Source: Mesostigma viride (Eukaryota > Streptophyta > Mesostigmatophyceae > Mesostigmatales > Mesostigmataceae). Taken from it: a stretch of DNA of 64,000 bases. Numbering within the stretch: the first letter of the stretch is position 1; each line of letters begins with the position of its first letter. Below the pieces are notes generated by a model. That model did no database searches. It was not told where the DNA came from and saw nothing but the letters and a program-made list of their open reading frames with translations. Location of the stretch: contig RPFO01000127.1 of the NCBI GenBank assembly GCA_009746045.1, forward strand, positions 1,117,720 through 1,181,719. The letters run 5' to 3'. Position numbers and translations under genes: made by a program. This document shows positions 13,501 to 23,766 of this stretch, one piece after another.

Positions 13501-16500
13501 GCGTTGGGGCGTTGGGGCGTTGGGGCGTTGGGGCGTTGGGGCGTTGGGGCGTTGGGGCGTTGGGGCTTTGGGGCTTTGGGGCTTTGGGGCTTTGGGGCGT
13601 TGGGGCGTTGGGGCTTTGGGGCGTTGGGGCGTTGGGGCGTTGGGGCGTTGGGGCTTTGGGGCTTTGGGGCTTTGGGGCTTTGGGGCTTTGGGGCTTTGGG
13701 GCTTTGGGGCTTTGGGGCTTTGGGGCTTTGGGGCGTTGGGGCGTTGGGGCGTTGGGGCGTTGGGGCGTTGGGGCGTTGGGGCGTTGGGGCGTTGGGGCGT
13801 TGGGGCGTTGGGGCGTTGGGGCGTTGGGGCGTTGGGGCGTTGGGGCGTTGGGGCGTTGGGGCGTTGGGGCGTTGGGGCGTTGGGGCGTTGGGGCGTTGGG
13901 GCGTTGGGGCGTTGGGGCGTTGGGGCGTTGGGGCGTTGGGGCGTTGGGGCGTTGGGGCGTTGGGGCGTTGGGGCGTTGGGGCGTTGGGGCTTTGGGGCGT
14001 TGGGGCGTTGGGGCGTTGGGGCGTTGGGGCGTTGGGGCGTTGGGGCGTTGGGGCGTTGGGGCGTTGGGGCGTTGGGGCGTTGGGGCGTTGGGGCGTTGGG
14101 GCGTTGGGGCGTGGGGGCGTGGGGGCGTTGGGGCTTTGGGGCTTTTGGGCTTTGGGGCTTTGGGGCTTTGGGGCAGTCCCGGCAGGGTATGGATTCCGGA
14201 GCGCATGAAAACGATCGTGTGATCGTGTGATCATGTGTGGTCACTGAGCCTTGGCAGGAGTAGCCCAACGATGATCTGGTTTCAGTGCGGTAATAGAACA
14301 CTTCAGTGCTAGTTTGGATCAGGCGTGACAAGCTGTACGGTAAGAAACTGTGCTCAACACATCGGCCAACTGTTTGCAACGTGCCATCCAATCTGCCAAT
14401 CCCATGAAGCTGTCACCAACGGTCGGCAGCTACAAGCCTCTGGTTTCGTGAAAACAGGGCAGGTTGCTTTACGATGGTGAATGCACTGTTTATGAACGGC
14501 TCCTATGGATCTCTCGCGCCAACATCATGTCCAAGTCCGTGCCGAGTGTTCCGGATGTCGGTGCACACAGTTTCGTGCTCGCACATTCATCGCGTGGGGC
14601 AAATGCTTTCCTTTTGTTTGATGCTTGCACCTGCAGGCAGCGCAAAAGGAGGGCAGCAAGGCAACGCCTGCCACCGCCGGCGCAAATAACAAGAATGCAA
14701 AGGCAGGCGCCGCAAAGGTACGTTGAGACCCCGGCGCGTCTGCCAGCATGAGGCATGTGCCTCTGGTTGGCCCAGCTATCGGTGCCATCAGAGAGGCCTG
14801 TCGGGTGCCGCCTGACGTGCACAGCCTGCAGCATGGCTGTGTGTGGCTTGTGGCAGACCTCATCCACCTGGGATGTGAGCCCATCAGATATATGCCTACC
14901 TATTTGTCATACGCCGGTTGGTGTCACCCTGGCCTTTTGTCAAGCTGCTGTTGCTTTCAAAACTACTTTTTCTGCCACTTCATTATCAGTGCGCATCTAA
15001 TGCTGGGTGCCGAAATGCCTGAGCTCTTAATGCCTGAGCTCTTTCCTCGTTTTGGGCGAAACGTGACGCATCGCATCGGTATGTGCTCGGTACTGTGCCG
15101 CTCTACCCAATGATGGTGACTCTCTATTCAAAGCATCGCGAACAGCATAGAACAAGAAGTATACCTGCTGGTTGCATGACTCATTCGTAGTCCAAGTCTG
15201 TATAGAAAAGCCTGGCATGAACGTGCGCATGCACCCAGTCTAGCTTGTGCGCTCTAACGCTTGCGCGCTGTACTGCTTCTCCTTCCCCATGAGTACGCAT
15301 ATACGTTCACTTATTACAGCTATGACTGATCCTATACTGACTGATAATAATAATGAATGAGAGTTAGAGTGCTTTTGATAGCGATGCATGCCCAACCAAG
15401 CTTGTGCCACTTGTGCCACTTGTCAAGTGCGGATGCTTCTCCCATCTCTTCACTGGCCATCGCTCCGCCTGGGATGAATGATTCTTCGCCGTGCTCTAGT
15501 GTGTGTGCCGCGTGTGCTGTAATCCGCTGTGTGTGCAAAGCACTGTTGTTGCCCGCGCGCTAACGTGAGGCCGAACATTTTTCTGTTCCCCATTCGTTGG
15601 GTTTATATCTGCATCGACTGGTTGTCTTGCTACTGGGCATACTTGGCTGCGAACGTATGCCCCAGGCCGCGCCCGCACCCGCACCCGCGCCCGCCGCCAA
15701 GAAGAACCACCTGGCCTCCATGTGGGCGTCCGCGGGACCCGCCAAGGCCAAGCCGGTGGCCGCAGCACCTTCAGGTCGCGCGGCCGCACCGTCCAGCGCT
15801 GAGGCGTTGATCCGCGCGCAGGAGGTGCGCGGCCTGTGCCTGCTGTCATCATGTCATTCCACACAGAAGTATCAATAACAAAAGTTGATGTACACATGCC
15901 ATGCACATTCCAAGCGCCTGTGGTTGTGGGAGCCGTGCCCATGCACTGCAAGCGTGTTTCATGCAAGGACGTGACTTGGTACGGTGCAAGGATGGCACTG
16001 GCTTCCGGGAGGGGTGCAAGAATGGCAAGGATCTCCTCCTGGTGTAGAGGAGGTTTTTGAGAGTGTATAAGAATGGCCCGACCTGTTACCAATCATGAGG
16101 TTGGGATTAGTATCACTATCGATGGTGTGACACTTGGTCACTGGAACAGCAGACGTCTGACCTGGCGGCCAGCAGGGAGGGTTGTGCCGTGCAGGGCTCG
16201 CACCGGTTCAATAGCTGGAAGCATCAGAATTGCTATGAATGAATGATTTCAGGTCAAGTGAGTAGTTGGAAAAGCCGGTTTCCTTCTGCGCTTGGTTGCC
16301 CTTCAAATGACATGCCTCCTTGGTCCTATGAATACCTGTTGCAGCTCGCCCCTCCAGGGTTTTTTCTTTTTGTGTCGTAGTGATGCATGCGGTCAGATAG
16401 CCAGGATGCTACTGTAACTGCATCGGTGTGCAGATTCGTTCGCTAGTTAAGCATATTCGTTGGCTAGTCAGGAGCATCACTGCCCCTGTTGCAGGTCCCA

Positions 16501-19500
16501 AGCATTCAAGGGGCAGGGCAACCCTCCCCTGGTGTGTCACGGCTGCTGGCTGCCTCCTCTGTCAACACACCGCTGACAACAAATGTGTACAAATTGATTC
16601 TGTTTGTTGTGTCACCTTTTTAAACGTAATTAAATGCCCTGCTTCTGCGACGGTCGGCGACAGGCAGCCGACGACGAGGAGGACGAGGAGGATGAGGAGT
16701 TTGTGCGACCAGCGCAGAGGGCAGCCAGTGGCCGGGCCAACGGCGGAGCGGCCCGCAGCAACCGCCGCCACGTGCTCTTGGACGAGGAGGAGGAAGAAGA
16801 GGTGGACGAGGAGGAGGATGGCAAGGGGGGCCGAGCCGAGGACGCTGGGCCAGACCAGCCAATTGGAAGGGGGCAGATGTCAGACGTGGCTATGGAGGGC
16901 GCGGGGGGAGGGAAGCCATCCGCAGCCACCGCGGCACACGAGGTATGATATGTGCCAGGTGGGCGTCAGGGTAGGTTCTGGCCAGGGTGTGCATCCTGTG
17001 GGCTGCCTTTGAGGTCTGGATTTTTCACACTGTCCATCCGTTTTTTGGTATAATCGTTTATTGGGCATCGCTAAATTAATGAAACGATCTAAGAAGTTGT
17101 GTGCGTTGTGTCTTGTGTTCCTCTGGGCGACGGGCGTAGGAATGGGACAAGTACCAAGAAAGACAAGCAGATGCCTGACCCGCTCTGCCTCTCTGCCCTA
17201 GCAGGAAGATATTTTGCGGCCTTCATGCGTTTCCCAGCGGCCCCAGCAGGTCTTTGTGGACCGTTCCATGCCCAATGCCTTTGTGATCGCGTTGTGGTCT
17301 CCTCAGGATTGCCTTGCGGTCGCCTTGTGGTTGGCTTTGGAGAGCTGTGTGACAGCTTCGTGACTGTCCATGGGTGGGATCCGTGAACTGTTTGTTCCCT
17401 GGGCACCCACAGGATGCTGCGATGGACGTTGACACGGATCCTGGTACGGCAGCGGGGCAGGACGCCGTCGAGGAGCGGGCCGACGGGAAGCCCGTCACCG
17501 ACATGGAGGATGAGGAGCAGGAGCAGGAGGGGGGGTCCTCGCAGAACAAAGGAGAAGGGATGGCCAGCCAGGACGAGGGCGCGTCGGACAACATACCTCT
17601 GGCCCAGGCATCCCAGGGAGGCTCGCAGGGGTCGGGCCGAGGGACGCACGCATCGCCTCAGGTGCCGAGCCCTGTGGCGACGCGGAAGCGGAAGGTGGTC
17701 ACGGAGACGTTCATCGACGACAAGGGGAACGAAGGTGAGGGGGGTCTGGGGAGCAAAGGTGGGTGGGGGGTGGGGACGGATGGTGGGTGGGGGCTGGGGG
17801 ACAAGGGTGCGTGGGGGCTGTATGACGGTGGGGGCTGCGCAACAATGTTGGGGGCTGGGCAACAACGGTGGGGGCTGCGCAACAAATGTGGGGGCTGGGC
17901 AACGACGGTGTGGAGCAACAAATGTGGGGGCTGGGCAACAGAGGTGGGGGCTGGGCAACAAATGTGGGGGCTGCGCAACAAATGTGGGGGCTGCGCAACG
18001 ACGGTGTGGAGCAACAAATGTGGGGGCTGGGCAACAGAGGTGGGGGCTGGGCAACAAATGTGGGGGCTGGGCAACAGAGGTGGGGGCTGAGCAACAAATG
18101 TGGGGGCTGCGCAACAGAGGTGGGGGCTGGGCAACAAATGTGGGGGCTGCGCAACGACGGTGTGGAGCAACAAATGTGGGGGCTGGGCAACAGAGGTGGG
18201 GGCTGAGCAACAAATGTGGGGGCTGCGCAGCGACGGTGTGGAGCAACAAATGTGGGGGCTGGGCAACAGAGGTGGGGGCTGAGCAACAAATGTGGGGGCT
18301 GCGCAACAAATGTGGGGGCTGCGCAGCGACGGTGTGGAGCAACAAATGTGGGGGCTGGGCAACAGAGGTGGGGGCTGAGCAACAAATGTGGGGGCTGCGC
18401 AACAAATGTGGGGGCTGGGCAACGACGGTGTGGAGCAACAAATGTGGGGGCTGGGCAACAGAGGTGGGGGCTGAGCAACAAATGTGGGGGCTGCGCAGCG
18501 ACGGTGTGGAGCAACAAATGTGGGGGCTGGGCAACAGAGGTGGGGGCTGAGCAACAAATGTGGGGGCTGGGCAACGACGGTGTGGAGCAACAAATGTGGG
18601 GGCTGGGCAACAGAGGTGGGGGCTGAGCAACAAATGTGGGGGCTGCGCAACAAATGTGGGGGCTGGGCAACGACGGTGTGGAGCAACAAATGTGGGGGCT
18701 GGGCAACAGAGGTGGGGGCTGAGCAACAAATGTGGGGGCTGGGCAACAGAGGTGGGGGCTGGGCAACAGAGGTGGGGGCTGAGCAACAAATGTGGGGGCT
18801 GCGCAACAAATGTGGGGGCTGGGCAACGACGGTGTGGAGCAACAAATGTGGGGGCTGGGCAACAGAGGTGGGGGCTGAGCAACAAATGTGGGGGCTGGGC
18901 AACAGAGGTGGGGGCTGAGCAACAAATGTGGGGGCTGGGCAACGACGGTGTGGAGCAACAAATGTGGGGGCTGGGCAACAGAGGTGGGGGCTGAGCAACA
19001 AATGTGGGGGCTGCGCAACAAATGTGGGGGCTGGGCAACGACGGTGTGGAGCAACAAATGTGGGGGCTGGGCAACAGAGGTGGGGGCTGAGCAACAAATG
19101 TGGGGGCTGGGCAACAGAGGTGGGGGCTGAGCAACAAATGTGGGGGCTGCGCAACAGAGGTGGGGGCTGGGCAACAAATGTGGGGGCTGCGCAACGACGG
19201 TGTGGAGCAACAAATGTGGGGGCTGCGCAACAGAGGTGGGGGCTGAGCAACAAATGTGGGGGCTGCGCAACAGAGGTGGGGGCTGGGCAACAAATGTGGG
19301 GGCTGGGCAACGACGGTGTGGAGCAACAAATGTGGGGGCTGGGCAACAGAGGTGGGGGCTGAGCAACAAATGTGGGGGCTGCGCAACGACGGTGTGGAGC
19401 AACAAATGTGGGGGCTGCGCAACAAATGTGGGGGGTGCGCAACAAATGTGGGGGCTGGGCAACAAATGTGGGGGCTGGGCAACAAATGTGGGGGCTGGGC

Positions 19501-21081
19501 AACAAATGTGGGGGCTGGGCAACAAATGTGGGGGCTGAGCAACAAATGTGGGGGCTGCGCAGCGATGGTGGGGGTTGGGGAACAATGGCGGGGCCTGTGA
19601 TGTTGACTGCTCAGTTACTAAGCTGTTTGCTAGTGTTGATGGCGTGTTAGGGCTGGGGTTCGCGTGACCTCGCCTCCTGCTCAGACGCTGCTATTGTAGC
19701 CACACTGGCAATGCCTAGAAATATATGTGCTAGGAACAAACATCATTCTTGATGTGTGTGGCTAGTGTGCTGGCAGGCCTCAGCTCCTAGTGTGCTTGTC
19801 CACCAAACCAAATGGGCGCGCGATCCTCACGCACATTGTGCTAGTCTCAAGTTTGGCGCTCTGTCCTCTTGCTGTGCGGGGCCATCCCCGGGAATCTTCT
19901 AGCTGGTCAAAACTATGCTCTCGTTTCTGTTATCTTATAGCTGGTCTTTAGCAGACCATAGCAGAGCGTTTGCAGGCCACCCGCATGTGCTGAGTTGCTG
20001 CGTGAGCATGAGTAATTCTGGACGGTCAGTTCTGGGCCGCGCGCAGCATGTAGCGCAGTGAGCAAGGCGGTGAGCTGTAACTAGAGCAGGTGAGCAATGA
20101 GGGGGAAGAAGGGACGGGGCGTCTCAGCCTTTTTCCTTGCCCATATAGGGCAGATCCCAAGTAGGGATGGCCGCTGCGTCGCCAAGGCAGGAAAATGAAG
20201 CGAGCTAGCGCGGCACATGCTGGCGTGTGGTGGCGTATGTTAGCACCCGGATGCCTTGACAAGCTAGTCACGGGCCACATATGGTGCAATTGTGGAGGGG
20301 GAGGGGGTACAGCTCATTTGAGTCATCTGGCTGTTTGCGACAGCCCGGAGCGAGTGTGCACTACCCGCCCCCCCCCCCCACTCGAGGGGGGGGGAGGGGG
20401 GGGCGGGGTCTCAACCCACCCCCTACCAGGGGGTGGGGGGGTTCGGACCCTCAACCCTCCCCCCCCCCCTATTTCCCCTGCTAGTACTGCAGAAGGGGGG
20501 GCGGGGGGGGGGGGTCTCGACCCGCCCCTACCACCTCGACCAGTACCAGGGGGTGGGGGGGGTCGGACCCTCAACCCCCCACCCCCCTGACCAGGGGTGG
20601 GGGGGCGGGGAGGGTCTGACCCCGCCCCCCCCCCTGCAAAACTCGCTCCGGGCTTGTCGCAAACAGCCAGTTACGGTTGAGCAGGATGCTCGGGCAGCTG
20701 GCAGTTCCACGTTGTTCCTGGCTTGAGCCATGTGAGTTGACGCCAGCAGTATCATGGTCCTCGGTGTATCCCTTACCCACCACGTGTGGCGATATCTCGC
20801 AGTGACACGTGTCGTGGAAGAGGGGGGGTTGGCGTCGCCAGAGAAGAAAGGACCGGCCAGCAAGGCACCGCCGCCCATGTCCTCACCAGCCAAGACGAGT
20901 GGGCCGCCGCCGGCCAAGGAAGAGGCTGTCAAGAAGGTCACCCCTAAGGTAGGGGCATCCGAGTGATCTTTTCTGTTGATTCTTGTGAGGCAGGCCGACA
21001 AGCATGTGGTGCATTTCAATGCACTTGAACTTGTTCATACCGGCTGTCGTTGTGTGTATGTGTATCTGTGTGTTTGAGACA

Positions 21082-21122
<41 letters not shown>

Positions 21123-22864
21123 GGGGGGAGGAGGGAGGGAGGGAGGGAGGGAGGGAGGGAGGAGGGAGGGAGGGAGGGAGGAGGGAGGGAGGGAGGGAGG
21201 GAGGGAGGGAGGGAGGGAGGGAGGGAGGGAGAGGAGGGAGGGAGGGAGGGAGGGAGGGAGGGAGGAGGGAGGGAGGGAGGGAGGGAGGGAGGGAGGGAGG
21301 GAGGGAGGGAGGGAGGGAGGGAGGGAGGGAGGGAGGGAGGAGGGAGGGAGGGAGGGAGGGAGGGAGGGAGGGAGGGAGGAGGGAGGAGGGAGGGAGGAGG
21401 GAGGGAGGGAGGGAGGGAGGGAGGGAGGGAGGGAGGGAGGGAGGGAGGGAGGGACAGAGAGTGGGGGGGTCAGCCATCCACAGCCAGCAATCGCTTCAAT
21501 ATTCTCCTTGAACAGGTGGCATAGAATGGATGGCCCCGTTGTCGCGCCTAGTCATGTGCATCGGTGTGCTGGACGCATACCAAGGCCTGTTCGACCAATA
21601 GTTTGTGCAACCGCCCCTTGTTCAGCCTCTGCATGCTGTGCACTGCTGTGCTGTGCCATTGTGTATTGCTGCCTAGTCTATCTCTGTCTGCCTTTTGCCT
21701 CTGGAGACGGCAGTATGGAGACAACTACCTGTGTGTTCCCATCCGTGTCTCCGCACATGTGTGTTAGCTGTCCTGCGTTTCATGCAGCTGCCCCCATAGT
21801 CACTGTCAAACTGCTGCCTGCTTGCCGTGCACATTCGACTCGGTTGTCTGCATCGCTGATTCCCCAACGCCCTAGTTTGGCTGCCGGAGGTGGCAGGATT
21901 TCTTTTGTGAGATCTTGAGTATGTGTCTATGTGAAGTTGCTTCTTGCTTGAGCACTCTTACCAGGTGGTCTCTTAATTAATGCGTGTTCATTAATCACTC
22001 AATTAATTAATGTTATCTCTTACTTAATCGCGTGCATCCCATGTTGTTTCTCCCCCCTTCTCCCCCCTTCTCCCCCCTTCTCCCCCCTTCTCCCCCCTTC
22101 TCCCCCCTTCTCCCCCCTTCTCCCCCCTTCTCCCCCCTTCTCCCCCCTTCTCCCCCCTTCTCCCCCCTTCTCCCCCTTCCCCCCTTCTCCCCCCTTCCCC
22201 CCTTTCTCCTTCTCCCCTTCTCCCCCCTTTCCCCCCTTCTCCCCCTTCTCCCCCCTTTCTCCCCTTCTCCCCCCTTCTCCCCCCTTCTCCCCCTTCTCCC
22301 CCCTTCTCCCCCTTCTCCCCCCTTCTCCCCCTCCCCCCTTCTCCCCCCTTCTCCCCCTTCTCCCCCTTCTCCCCCTTCTCCCCCTTCTCCCCCCTTCTCC
22401 CCCTTTCCCCCCTTCTCCCCCCTTCTCCCCCCTTCTCCCCCTTCTCCCCCCTTCTCCCCCTTCTCCCCCCTTCTCCCCCCTTCTCCCCCCCCTTCTCCCC
22501 CCTTCTCCCCCCTTCTCCCCCTTCTCCCCCCTTCTCCCCCCTTCTCCCCCCTTCTCCCCCCTTCTCCCCCTTCTCCCCCCTTCTCCCCCTTCTCCCCCCT
22601 TCTCCCCCCTTCTCCCCCTTCTCCCCCTTCTCCCCCTTTCTCCCCCTTCTCCCCCCTTCTCCCCCCTTCTCCCCCCTTCTCCCCCCTTCTCCCCTTCCCC
22701 CTTCTTCCCCCTTTCCCCGTCAATCTTCCTAGGCGGCGGAGCCAAGGAAGCCTGCAGCAGCCGTGACGCCAAAGCAAGCGCCTGCAAAAAAGGCAGCACC
22801 GCCGGCAAAACCAGGGCCCAAGCAGGGTTCCATCACCAGTTTTTTCTCAAAGAAGCCTGCCTGA
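7468..22864 (+). CDS. POLD3: DNA polymerase delta subunit 3 (POLD3/p66), ten exons, 5' end missing
   Basis: This is the non-catalytic subunit of replicative DNA polymerase delta, which bridges the polymerase to PCNA. Exons are 7468-7523, 8877-9004, 9754-10066, 11056-11335, 14637-14717, 15666-15824, 16664-16942, 17413-17734, 20803-20948 and 22733-22864, giving 1,896 nt (631 residues plus stop) with every GT-AG junction in phase. Residues 1-~100 match the conserved POLD3 N-domain (VTFKWLSRIL, AKQLLFTF, VFMLSGWTKG, ALHVYSVRPAIP), and DNRFSSVSCDQV across the exon 3/4 junction matches the plant-type continuation. Ala/Pro/Lys-rich linkers follow, with an NHLASMW segment at 300-306 and acidic runs at 340-351 and 379-391. 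The basic motif KRKVVTE at 524-530 leads into GNEVTRVVEE across exons 8/9. The protein ends in a PIP box QGSITSFF at 619-626. The first ~15-30 residues are not located. Identity is inferred from motif order, without an alignment search. Confidence 0.93.
8120..8605 (+). repeat. 65-bp purine minisatellite in a POLD3 intron
   Basis: About seven copies of a ~65-bp unit made of GGAAA, GGAAT and GGATGG words, marked by GAGGGGAATA every 65-66 bp. Purines are on the sense strand of POLD3. Stop-free frames on the minus strand (FPSFLPFL repeats) are artefacts. Confidence 0.95.
8877..9004 (+). CDS. POLD3: POLD3 exon encoding LLFTFSK...VFMLSGWTKG
   Basis: The acceptor is GTGCCCCAG and the donor CCAG|GTGGGC. 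The first base completes the split Gln codon, giving AKQ-LLFTF, the expected POLD3 continuation. It exits in phase 1. Confidence 0.9.
9005..9753 (+). other. POLD3 intron
   Basis: A plain intron of 749 bp between the VFMLSGW and VYSV exons. No repeat or gene was seen. Confidence 0.8.
9754..10066 (+). CDS. POLD3: POLD3 exon with ALHVYSVRPAIP
   Basis: The acceptor is CCTTCCCAG and the donor AATAG|GTGGGT. It carries the conserved VYSV strand, then an acidic low-complexity insert and GPLWDN before the donor. Confidence 0.9.
10067..11055 (+). other. POLD3 intron with short local duplications
   Basis: It begins with a GGTGGGTGGGTGGG run. A GATTAGGATATGCCA word occurs twice near 10320-10352, and an ACATGACCAGCG word recurs at 10811 and 10883. 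No gene was seen. Confidence 0.7.
11056..11335 (+). CDS. POLD3: POLD3 exon starting RFSSVSCDQVQRAK
   Basis: The acceptor is GCCTGCAG and the donor CAGAG|GTATAT. The first base completes Arg, giving DNRFSSVSCDQV across the junction. The rest is Ala-, Ser- and Thr-rich linker. Confidence 0.88.
11748..14174 (+). repeat. 8-bp G4-prone minisatellite (GGGGCTTT / GGGGCGTT)n in a POLD3 intron
   Basis: About 300 tandem octamers, in runs of GGGGCTTT or GGGGCGTT with patches of GGGGCGTG and GGGGTGTT. G4 tracts recur every 8 nt on the POLD3 sense strand, so quadruplex and R-loop formation is expected. Because 8 is not a multiple of 3 and the unit lacks stops, five frames stay open for over 800 codons; none is credible as a gene. 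It fills most of the 3.3-kb intron 11336-14636, whose edges are AT-rich with no other feature. Confidence 0.98.
14637..14717 (+). CDS. POLD3: POLD3 linker exon, 27 codons
   Basis: The acceptor is CACCTGCAG and the donor AAAG|GTACGT, phase 0 on both sides. It encodes an Ala/Lys/Asn linker (AAQKEGSKATP...). The junctions and phase make it likely despite low sequence complexity. Confidence 0.75.
14718..15665 (+). other. POLD3 intron
   Basis: A 948-bp intron. A short direct repeat (ATGCCTGAGCTCTT) lies near 15015-15045. No gene was seen. Confidence 0.75.
15666..15824 (+). CDS. POLD3: POLD3 exon with NHLASMW segment
   Basis: The acceptor is TATGCCCCAG and the donor CAGGAG|GTGCGC, phase 0 on both sides. 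The KKNHLASMWASAGPAKAK stretch resembles the internal GMF/ASLW-type segment of animal and plant POLD3 linkers. Confidence 0.82.
15825..16663 (+). other. POLD3 intron
   Basis: An 839-bp intron with no repeat or gene recognised. Confidence 0.75.
16664..16942 (+). CDS. POLD3: POLD3 acidic exon
   Basis: The acceptor is GGCGACAG and the donor GAG|GTATGA, 93 codons in phase 0. It carries two Asp/Glu clusters separated by a basic patch (RSNRRHVLL). Confidence 0.8.
16943..17412 (+). other. POLD3 intron
   Basis: A 470-bp intron between the acidic exon and the KRKVVTE exon; nothing else was seen. Confidence 0.75.
17413..17734 (+). CDS. POLD3: POLD3 exon with the KRKVVTE motif
   Basis: The acceptor is CACCCACAG and the donor GAAG|GTGAGG, exiting in phase 1. 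KRKVVTETFIDDKGNE matches the conserved basic motif near the POLD3 C-terminus. Confidence 0.9.
17745..19605 (+). repeat. 20-bp minisatellite in a POLD3 intron
   Basis: The unit is GGGCAACAAATGTGGGGGCT with variants carrying CAGAGG or CGACGGTGTGGA, arranged in higher-order blocks of roughly 76-116 bp. It starts about 10 bp after the exon donor. The sense strand is G-rich. Open frames on either strand (QQMWGLGNRGGG, CCSAPTSVAQPPHLL) are artefacts. Confidence 0.97.
19606..20326 (+). other. POLD3 intron, unique part
   Basis: Unique-looking DNA between the 20-mer satellite and the inverted-repeat element. No coding exon was recognised. Confidence 0.6.
20327..20670. mobile_element. Inverted-repeat element with poly-G/poly-C core (344 bp)
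   Basis: Arms 20327-20355 and 20641-20670 are near-perfect inverted repeats (CTGGCTGTTTGCGACA then GCCCGGAGCGAGT). The core is a set of G-run/C-run blocks with repeated GGGGTGGGGGG and ACCCTCAACCC words that can fold back. I found no convincing target duplication, so the class is unknown. It lies inside the intron before the VTRVVEE exon. Confidence 0.6.
20803..20948 (+). CDS. POLD3: POLD3 exon starting VTRVVEEG
   Basis: The acceptor is ATCTCGCAG and the donor CCTAAG|GTAGGG. Its first two bases complete Val, giving KGNEVTRVVEE across a 3-kb satellite-filled intron. Confidence 0.9.
21086..21455 (+). repeat. Poly-G run and (GGGA)n tract in the last POLD3 intron
   Basis: About 35 consecutive G are followed by ~330 bp of GGGA and GGA units. 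Purines are again on the sense strand. The exact G count is prone to sequencing error. Confidence 0.95.
21456..22048 (+). other. Last POLD3 intron, unique part
   Basis: Unique sequence between the purine and the pyrimidine tracts, with a TTAATTAATTAATG-like AT patch near 21973-22012. No gene was seen. Confidence 0.6.
22049..22717 (+). repeat. (CTTCTCCCCC)n pyrimidine tract abutting a 3' splice site
   Basis: About 670 bp with only C and T on the sense strand, ending about 14 bp before the AG acceptor of the last POLD3 exon. It may act as an extreme polypyrimidine tract and could base-pair in RNA with the GGGA tract 600 nt upstream. Confidence 0.95.
22733..22864 (+). CDS. POLD3: POLD3 last exon with PIP box
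   Basis: The acceptor CTTCCTAG lies directly after a 670-bp pyrimidine tract. It encodes a Lys/Ala/Pro linker and QGSITSFFSKKPA, then TGA. Q, I and the FF pair occupy the canonical PCNA-interacting positions. Confidence 0.93.
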   Translation, partial: AAEPRKPAAAVTPKQAPAKKAAPPAKPGPKQGSITSFFSKKPA

Positions 22865-23766
22865 GACTGCTGGATTTGTGAATGTACCTTGAGTCATGTC
22901 ACGGTAGAGAATGCTGGGTGGCTCTTGCTGATGTGGTGGCAGCTCAGTGGTTCTCACTTGTGCTTTGTGACCGGCCGCATGTGGTGAGGCGGTGATGGTC
23001 GTGTGTGTTTCTTCTGCAGGTCGTCAAGGCTATTCTGTGCCTTATGCTCAGGTCGTTGCTAGCATGATCAGTACACATGCATGGCGCAGGATGCATATGG
23101 AAGTCGGTGGCACTTTGTCATCGGTTGCCGCGTGCTCATGCATATAATCTATTCATTAAATTGTTTTGTAAAAAATATATGTAATTAAAATGCCAGCTCA
23201 TACTAGGCTCTGTTTGATTTCTACTGGGGTTTACATGCATCAGGCCCAGTGAGTGTTTTCTTCCAACAATTACCTGACCATTAAAAATGCCTTCTTGCTG
23301 GTGCAGCGTGTTGTCCCATGCTGGTATGGACCGCAGGCGACAAGAACACGCTTGCAGGCATATGTACCCTACTTGCCGATGTACACCCTACAGCTTGAAT
23401 GAGGCCGGTATTTATATAGTGTGCCCAAATGGGGGATTTAGGGATTTCCGGGCCGGACAAAAAAGGGACGGATTATCCTGTGTGCTCAAAGTAACATCGA
23501 GAATCATGAGTCATGAGTGCGCGGCACGACTTCGCGGCAAGTCCGAAACGCGCAACTATTCAAACTACCAACATTACAAAGTAGATTATTCTCATGAGCT
23601 GCCAAGCAAGGAGCCAATTCATGGCGGTGTACATGTTATTCGATTCCACTTACGTTTGTGAATGAATGCAACAGAAATTTGCATGAATGTAGCAGCAGCC
23701 TGTAGGATCGAATCGACCGACGGTAAATCTTTTGAAGTGGCCGGTGTGAATGCTTCTTCTGTGATT
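22865..23766 (+). other. POLD3 3' UTR and downstream flank
   Basis: The 3' UTR probably runs about 320 nt to the TGTAA motifs. A 124-codon open frame at 23287-23661 has no recognisable domain and is not called. Confidence 0.5.
23167..23184 (+). terminator. Candidate poly(A) signal, two TGTAA motifs
   Basis: TGTAA occurs at 23167-23171 and 23180-23184, about 300 nt after the POLD3 stop, in an AT-rich setting. TGTAA is the usual signal in chlorophyte algae. Confidence 0.4.

Noticed and set aside
11544-14391. Open frames of 812-896 codons on both strands
   Set aside because: They are produced by a stop-free 8-bp repeat read in all frames; the peptide is pure repeat (e.g. PKAPKPQS).
17089-19600. 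Long Cys/Pro-rich minus-strand frames
   Set aside because: They lie within the 20-bp satellite and overlap POLD3 exon 17413-17734 in antisense.
17745-19605. CRISPR-like regular repeats
   Set aside because: The units are contiguous tandem repeats with no unique spacers, in a eukaryotic intron.
21004-22808. GGRE- and EKGGEGG-type proteins
   Set aside because: Translations of purine or pyrimidine tracts; the supported coding DNA here is only the last POLD3 exon.
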